From Microbacterium oxydans (GTDB lineage: Bacteria; Actinomycetota; Actinomycetes; Actinomycetales; Microbacteriaceae): a stretch of 64,000 bases of DNA. Location of the stretch: positions 1 through 64,000 of the forward strand of contig NZ_BJOG01000001.1 of assembly GCF_006540085.1 (NCBI RefSeq), read 5' to 3'. Shown here piece after piece: positions 61,039 to 64,000 of this stretch. Each line of letters opens with the position of its first letter. Within the stretch, counting starts at the first letter, position 1. The position numbers were made by a program, and so were the translations under genes. The notes below the pieces were generated by a model, which had not been told where the DNA came from, made no database searches, and was given only the letters and a program-made list of their open reading frames with translations.

Positions 61039-62235
61039 TCACTCGTGCTCGGGCAGGACCGGCGACGACCAACCCCGATCACGACCCAGCTGTGCCGCCC
61101 GCGACACGGAGTCCGCACCGAAGCGGCCGCGCAGGGTGTCGAGCACCGTGTCGAGGCGCGCTTCGTCGCCCCAGTCGATCGGCAGCTCGGGCGCCACGTT
61201 CCCTGCACGGTCGAGCTGCGACAGTGAGATGCCGATCAGGGTGATGCCGCCCGCAGAAATCTCGGGCTGCGCGGCGGCGAGCAGCGCGCGAGCGAGGGTG
61301 AGCAGCACGGCGGTGCGATCGGTCGGAGCCCGGAGCGAACGGGAGCGGGTGGCCTTCGTGAAGTCGCCGAAGCGCAGACGCAGCACGACCGTCCGGCACA
61401 CGCGATCCCCGTCGCGGAGTCGCCTGCCGAGACGGTCGATGATCTGCGTGAGGATGAGGTCGAGTTCCTCGGCCGAGCGCGGACGAGTGCCCAACGCACG
61501 CTGCGAGCCGATCGATCCCCGACGCCGCGTGGTGTCGACCGGCCGCGGGTCGCGCAGCCGGGCCAACGCATGCACGTGCGCACCCGTCGCTTTGCCCAGC
61601 ATCCTCTCGGCGGTCGCGGTCTCCAGCTCGGCGAGCTGTCCGACGGTGCGGATGCCGTACCGGTGCAGCTTCTCGGCCGTGACGGCGCCCACACCCCACA
61701 ACCGCTCGACCGGGAGCGGAAGCAGGAACTCCTCTTCGCGGTCGGGCTCGACGACCAGCAGACCGTCGGGCTTGCTCACGGCACTCGCGACCTTGGCGAG
61801 GAACTTGGTGCGCGCGACGCCCACCGAGATGGCCAGCCCCGCCTCCGCCCGCACGCGCTCGCGCAGCCGCGTCGCGATCTGCTCGGGACTGCCCGCGAGG
61901 CGTCGCAAACCGCCGACCTCGAGGAACGCCTCGTCGATCGACAGCCCCTCGACGAGCGGGGTGGTGTCGCGGAAGATCGCGAACACGTCCTTGCTCGCGG
62001 CGGAGTACGCCTCCATGCGCGGAGGGACGACGACAGCATCGGGGCAGAGCTCGCGCGCCTGCCGGCCTCCCATCGCCGTGCGCACCCCGCGCGCCTTCGC
62101 CTCGTAGCTCGCCGCCAGCACGACCCCGCCGCCCACGATCACGGGTCGCCCGCGCAATTCCGGGGCGTCGCGCTGCTCGACCGACGCGTAGAACGCATCG
62201 AGGTCGGCGTGCAGCACGGTCGCTTCCCCACGCAT
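61039..62235 (-). CDS. dinB: DNA polymerase IV (Y-family)
   Basis: 398 aa. HADLDAFYASVEQ gives the first catalytic Asp pair and LSIDEAFLEV the second site. The helix-hairpin-helix follows (GVGAVTAEKLHRYGIRTVGQ), and the little-finger domain is present (RRRGSIGSQRALG, RTVVLRLRF). It copies past damaged bases. AGGAG lies before ATG 62235. A C-terminal beta-clamp-type motif is not obvious. Confidence 0.93.
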   Translation of the reverse strand: MRGEATVLHADLDAFYASVEQRDAPELRGRPVIVGGGVVLAASYEAKARGVRTAMGGRQARELCPDAVVVPPRMEAYSAASKDVFAIFRDTTPLVEGLSIDEAFLEVGGLRRLAGSPEQIATRLRERVRAEAGLAISVGVARTKFLAKVASAVSKPDGLLVVEPDREEEFLLPLPVERLWGVGAVTAEKLHRYGIRTVGQLAELETATAERMLGKATGAHVHALARLRDPRPVDTTRRRGSIGSQRALGTRPRSAEELDLILTQIIDRLGRRLRDGDRVCRTVVLRLRFGDFTKATRSRSLRAPTDRTAVLLTLARALLAAAQPEISAGGITLIGISLSQLDRAGNVAPELPIDWGDEARLDTVLDTLRGRFGADSVSRAAQLGRDRGWSSPVLPEHE

Positions 62236-62339
62236 CCTGCTCTCCTGTCGACGAGCGGATCGTCGCATGGACCGGGGACATCCGTGGACGTCGCGCCCGG
62301 CCCGCACCCGGTGTCGGTCCTCACAGGTAGGTTCGGCGC

Positions 62340-63170
62340 GTGCCGGAACCGGTGATGCAGTGGTGGGCGCGACGGCAGTTCTCCCGCGGTCGCGCGATTC
62401 CGTATGACGTGGGAACTTATCGCGCCGGGTGGGCCGCGTACCCGGAGCTGATCCGCCAGTACCACCCCGAGCTGAATCACGGCATCGCGCTGTCGCAGAT
62501 CCCTCTCGCCGCCGACGTGCTCGTGTGTTGGGAGTGCCCGGTCGGCCATCGGTTCGCCGCCACACCGACCGAGCAGCGCGAACGTCCAGGACGCGTCCGG
62601 CGCCGCTCCGCGTGGTGTCCGGACTGCTCCGCGCTCGCCCGCCCGCAGCCGGTCGTGCTCGGGGAAGCTCGCGCCATCCCCCGTAAGCCCCGTCGCCCCG
62701 CGCCTGCACTCTGCACCAAGACGCCCGACCTGCCCTCGGGGACCGCGTTCGCAAGTGAGTGCGCGCCGAAGCCCGCCTCTGCCGCGGAGGGACGTCTGCG
62801 GGCGGGACTCGGGGTCGCGATCGAGTTCGACACCACCGTGAACGCCGTCAAGGTCTCGCGCCCGTTCTTCCGCCACACCGAGGTCTGGCCGGACATCGTG
62901 TTGCCGGAGCTGCGCATCGCGATCGAGTACGACACGGTCGGCCGACACGGCCTGGAGCATGTCGGCAAGCGGCAGGACGCGGATCTGCGCAAGGACCGCG
63001 CCCTGCGTGCTGTGGGGTGGGAGGTGATCCGCATCCGCACCGGGAAGCTCGAACCGCTCGGTCCGCACGACCTGGCGCTGCCCTCCGTCGGAGCGAAGAG
63101 CATCGCCCGGATCATCGACGAGCTGCGGGTGATTCGCGGGGCGCTGATGGTGGACGCGTATCTCCGGTAG
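62340..63170 (+). CDS. Zinc-ribbon plus Vsr/DUF559-like nuclease candidate
   Basis: 276 aa from GTG 62340, with TAGGTT exactly 6 nt upstream. The N-terminal half has a ribbon-type Cys pattern (CWECPVGHRFAA, then CPDCSALARP), as in DUF4379-like zinc fingers. The C-terminal half looks like a small PD-(D/E)xK nuclease: WPDIVLPELRIAIEYDTVGR, then KDRALRAVGWEVIRIRTG, close to the Vsr/DUF559 core. Cleavage of DNA is an inference. No methylase is next to it. Confidence 0.7.
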   Translation: MPEPVMQWWARRQFSRGRAIPYDVGTYRAGWAAYPELIRQYHPELNHGIALSQIPLAADVLVCWECPVGHRFAATPTEQRERPGRVRRRSAWCPDCSALARPQPVVLGEARAIPRKPRRPAPALCTKTPDLPSGTAFASECAPKPASAAEGRLRAGLGVAIEFDTTVNAVKVSRPFFRHTEVWPDIVLPELRIAIEYDTVGRHGLEHVGKRQDADLRKDRALRAVGWEVIRIRTGKLEPLGPHDLALPSVGAKSIARIIDELRVIRGALMVDAYLR

Positions 63171-63178
63171 GTGCCCCG

Positions 63179-63970
63179 TCAGCCCTCGAAACGCTCCCGC
63201 AGACCCGGGTCGAGGGCGATGTCGCCGAAGGATGCCGTCCACGCGCCGTCGACCGCGATGGACTGCCCCGACAGGTACGGCGCCTCGTCGGAGAGAAGGA
63301 ACGCCGTGAGCGCGGCCACCTCTTCCGCCCGGGCGATCCGGCCCATGGGCGGCCCCTCGGCGAGGGCACGTTCCTCGGCGGCGGGATCGGCAGCCCGGGC
63401 GATCTGCGCCTCCAGATGCGGGGTGCGCACGCCACCGGGAGCGACCGTATTGGCTCGTATGCCCAGAGCGCCATACGACACGGCCACGCTGCGGGTGAGC
63501 GCGTCGATGCCGCCCTTGGTGAACTCATACGCGGCGTGGTCGGTGAAGCTGGAGCGTCCGTGGATCGAACCGATGTTGACGATGGCGCCCGCCACACCCT
63601 GGTCGACGAATGCGGAGACGGCCGTCGAACAGCCCCAGATGTAGCCGAAGCCGTTGATGTCGAGCACCTCGCGCACCACGGACTCGTCGAGCTCGTGCAG
63701 GGGCGTCCGTTTCGTGATGCCGGCGTTGTTGACCCAGCCGGCGAGTGGGGCTCTGGCGCGGGCAGCAGCAGCCGCGCGCTCGTGCGTCGAGCGATCCGAC
63801 GCGTCACCGAGCACCACCTCGGCCACGATGCCGTCTTCGACCGTGCCCGAGCCGGCAGAGCGCTCGAGCCCGACCACGATCCATCCGTCAGCCGTGAGGC
63901 GCTCTGCGATGGCACGGCCGATGCCCTTGCCGCTGCCCGTCACGACGACGCTGCGTGCAGATTCCGTCAT
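63179..63970 (-). CDS. Short-chain dehydrogenase/reductase
   Basis: 263 aa. Cofactor loop VTGSGKGIGRA, NNAG, Ser in NIGSIHGRSS and YEFTKGG in place of the usual YxxxK spacing (Tyr and Lys still four apart). GQSIAVDGAWTASF closes the fold. The last ~15 residues are an extension. AGAGGGA lies before the ATG. Substrate unknown. Confidence 0.88.
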   Translation of the reverse strand: MTESARSVVVTGSGKGIGRAIAERLTADGWIVVGLERSAGSGTVEDGIVAEVVLGDASDRSTHERAAAAARARAPLAGWVNNAGITKRTPLHELDESVVREVLDINGFGYIWGCSTAVSAFVDQGVAGAIVNIGSIHGRSSFTDHAAYEFTKGGIDALTRSVAVSYGALGIRANTVAPGGVRTPHLEAQIARAADPAAEERALAEGPPMGRIARAEEVAALTAFLLSDEAPYLSGQSIAVDGAWTASFGDIALDPGLRERFEG

Positions 63971-64000
63971 GTCAGTCCCTCTCGAATCGGAAGACGGCGG

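Overview
The window is high-GC actinobacterial chromosome, most like Microbacterium or a close Microbacteriaceae relative. The signs are many GTG starts, DUF2510 and excalibur modules, LacI/ROK sugar loci, a small-type PurL, an ECF42-type sigma factor, and a dozen genes with a TANNNT box exactly 6 nt before the start codon (leaderless transcripts). No rRNA, tRNA, CRISPR array, IS element or intact prophage was seen.

Layout. (1) 0.3-3.1 kb: membrane and surface proteins and a GTPase. (2) 3.2-12.7 kb: a defence island opening with a frameshifted scrap of a SulP transporter gene, then a 1629-aa single-chain restriction-modification enzyme, an Mrr-type endonuclease, a DUF4238 protein and a two-gene CBASS-like module (SLATT membrane protein plus CD-NTase with AGS-C sensor). 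(3) 12.7-16.2 kb: MerR regulator with a double-dyad promoter, DUF4188 protein, HAD phosphatase, and a DGPF/YCII protein paired with an ECF42-like sigma factor. (4) 16.3-23.7 kb: three paralogous secreted proteins, each followed at once by a small membrane protein. This is the best candidate here for an undescribed system. (5) 23.7-27 kb: VOC protein, a NUDIX gene that has lost its Nudix box, BKACE, DUF2188 and a PatB/MalY lyase.

(6) 27.1-38.4 kb: a sugar-utilisation locus: LacI repressor, ROK kinase, mannose-6-phosphate isomerase, ABC importer, six-hairpin glycosidase, secreted DUF4185-like protein and SGNH esterase. LacI-type operators lie before the repressor and over the operon promoter, and a 21-bp hairpin closes the locus. 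The genes fit import, hydrolysis and phosphorylation of a (possibly acylated) mannose-containing glycoside. (7) 38.4-42.8 kb: VOC and WYL genes, a broken ParE-like toxin gene, purL and a 47-aa membrane protein. (8) 42.8-45.1 kb: a decayed accessory patch with gene remnants, a Cys-rich HTH protein, a dense DnaA-box cluster and three iteron-like repeats; it may be the scar of an integrated replicon.

(9) 45.2-49.9 kb: TetR/MMPL pair, TraR/DksA-type zinc-finger protein, VOC protein, second TetR. (10) 49.9-53.4 kb: a phnDCE-type importer operon with a tyrosine-phosphatase-like enzyme. (11) 53.6-60 kb: membrane protein, SMP-30 lactonase, FAH hydrolase with a 2-hydroxyacid dehydrogenase, a CaCA-type antiporter behind a yybP-ykoY (Mn2+) riboswitch, SDR and SnoaL-like genes. 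(12) 60-64 kb: a small membrane protein, RelE/Phd toxin-antitoxin pair with an upstream dyad, DNA polymerase IV, a zinc-ribbon/Vsr-like nuclease candidate and an SDR.
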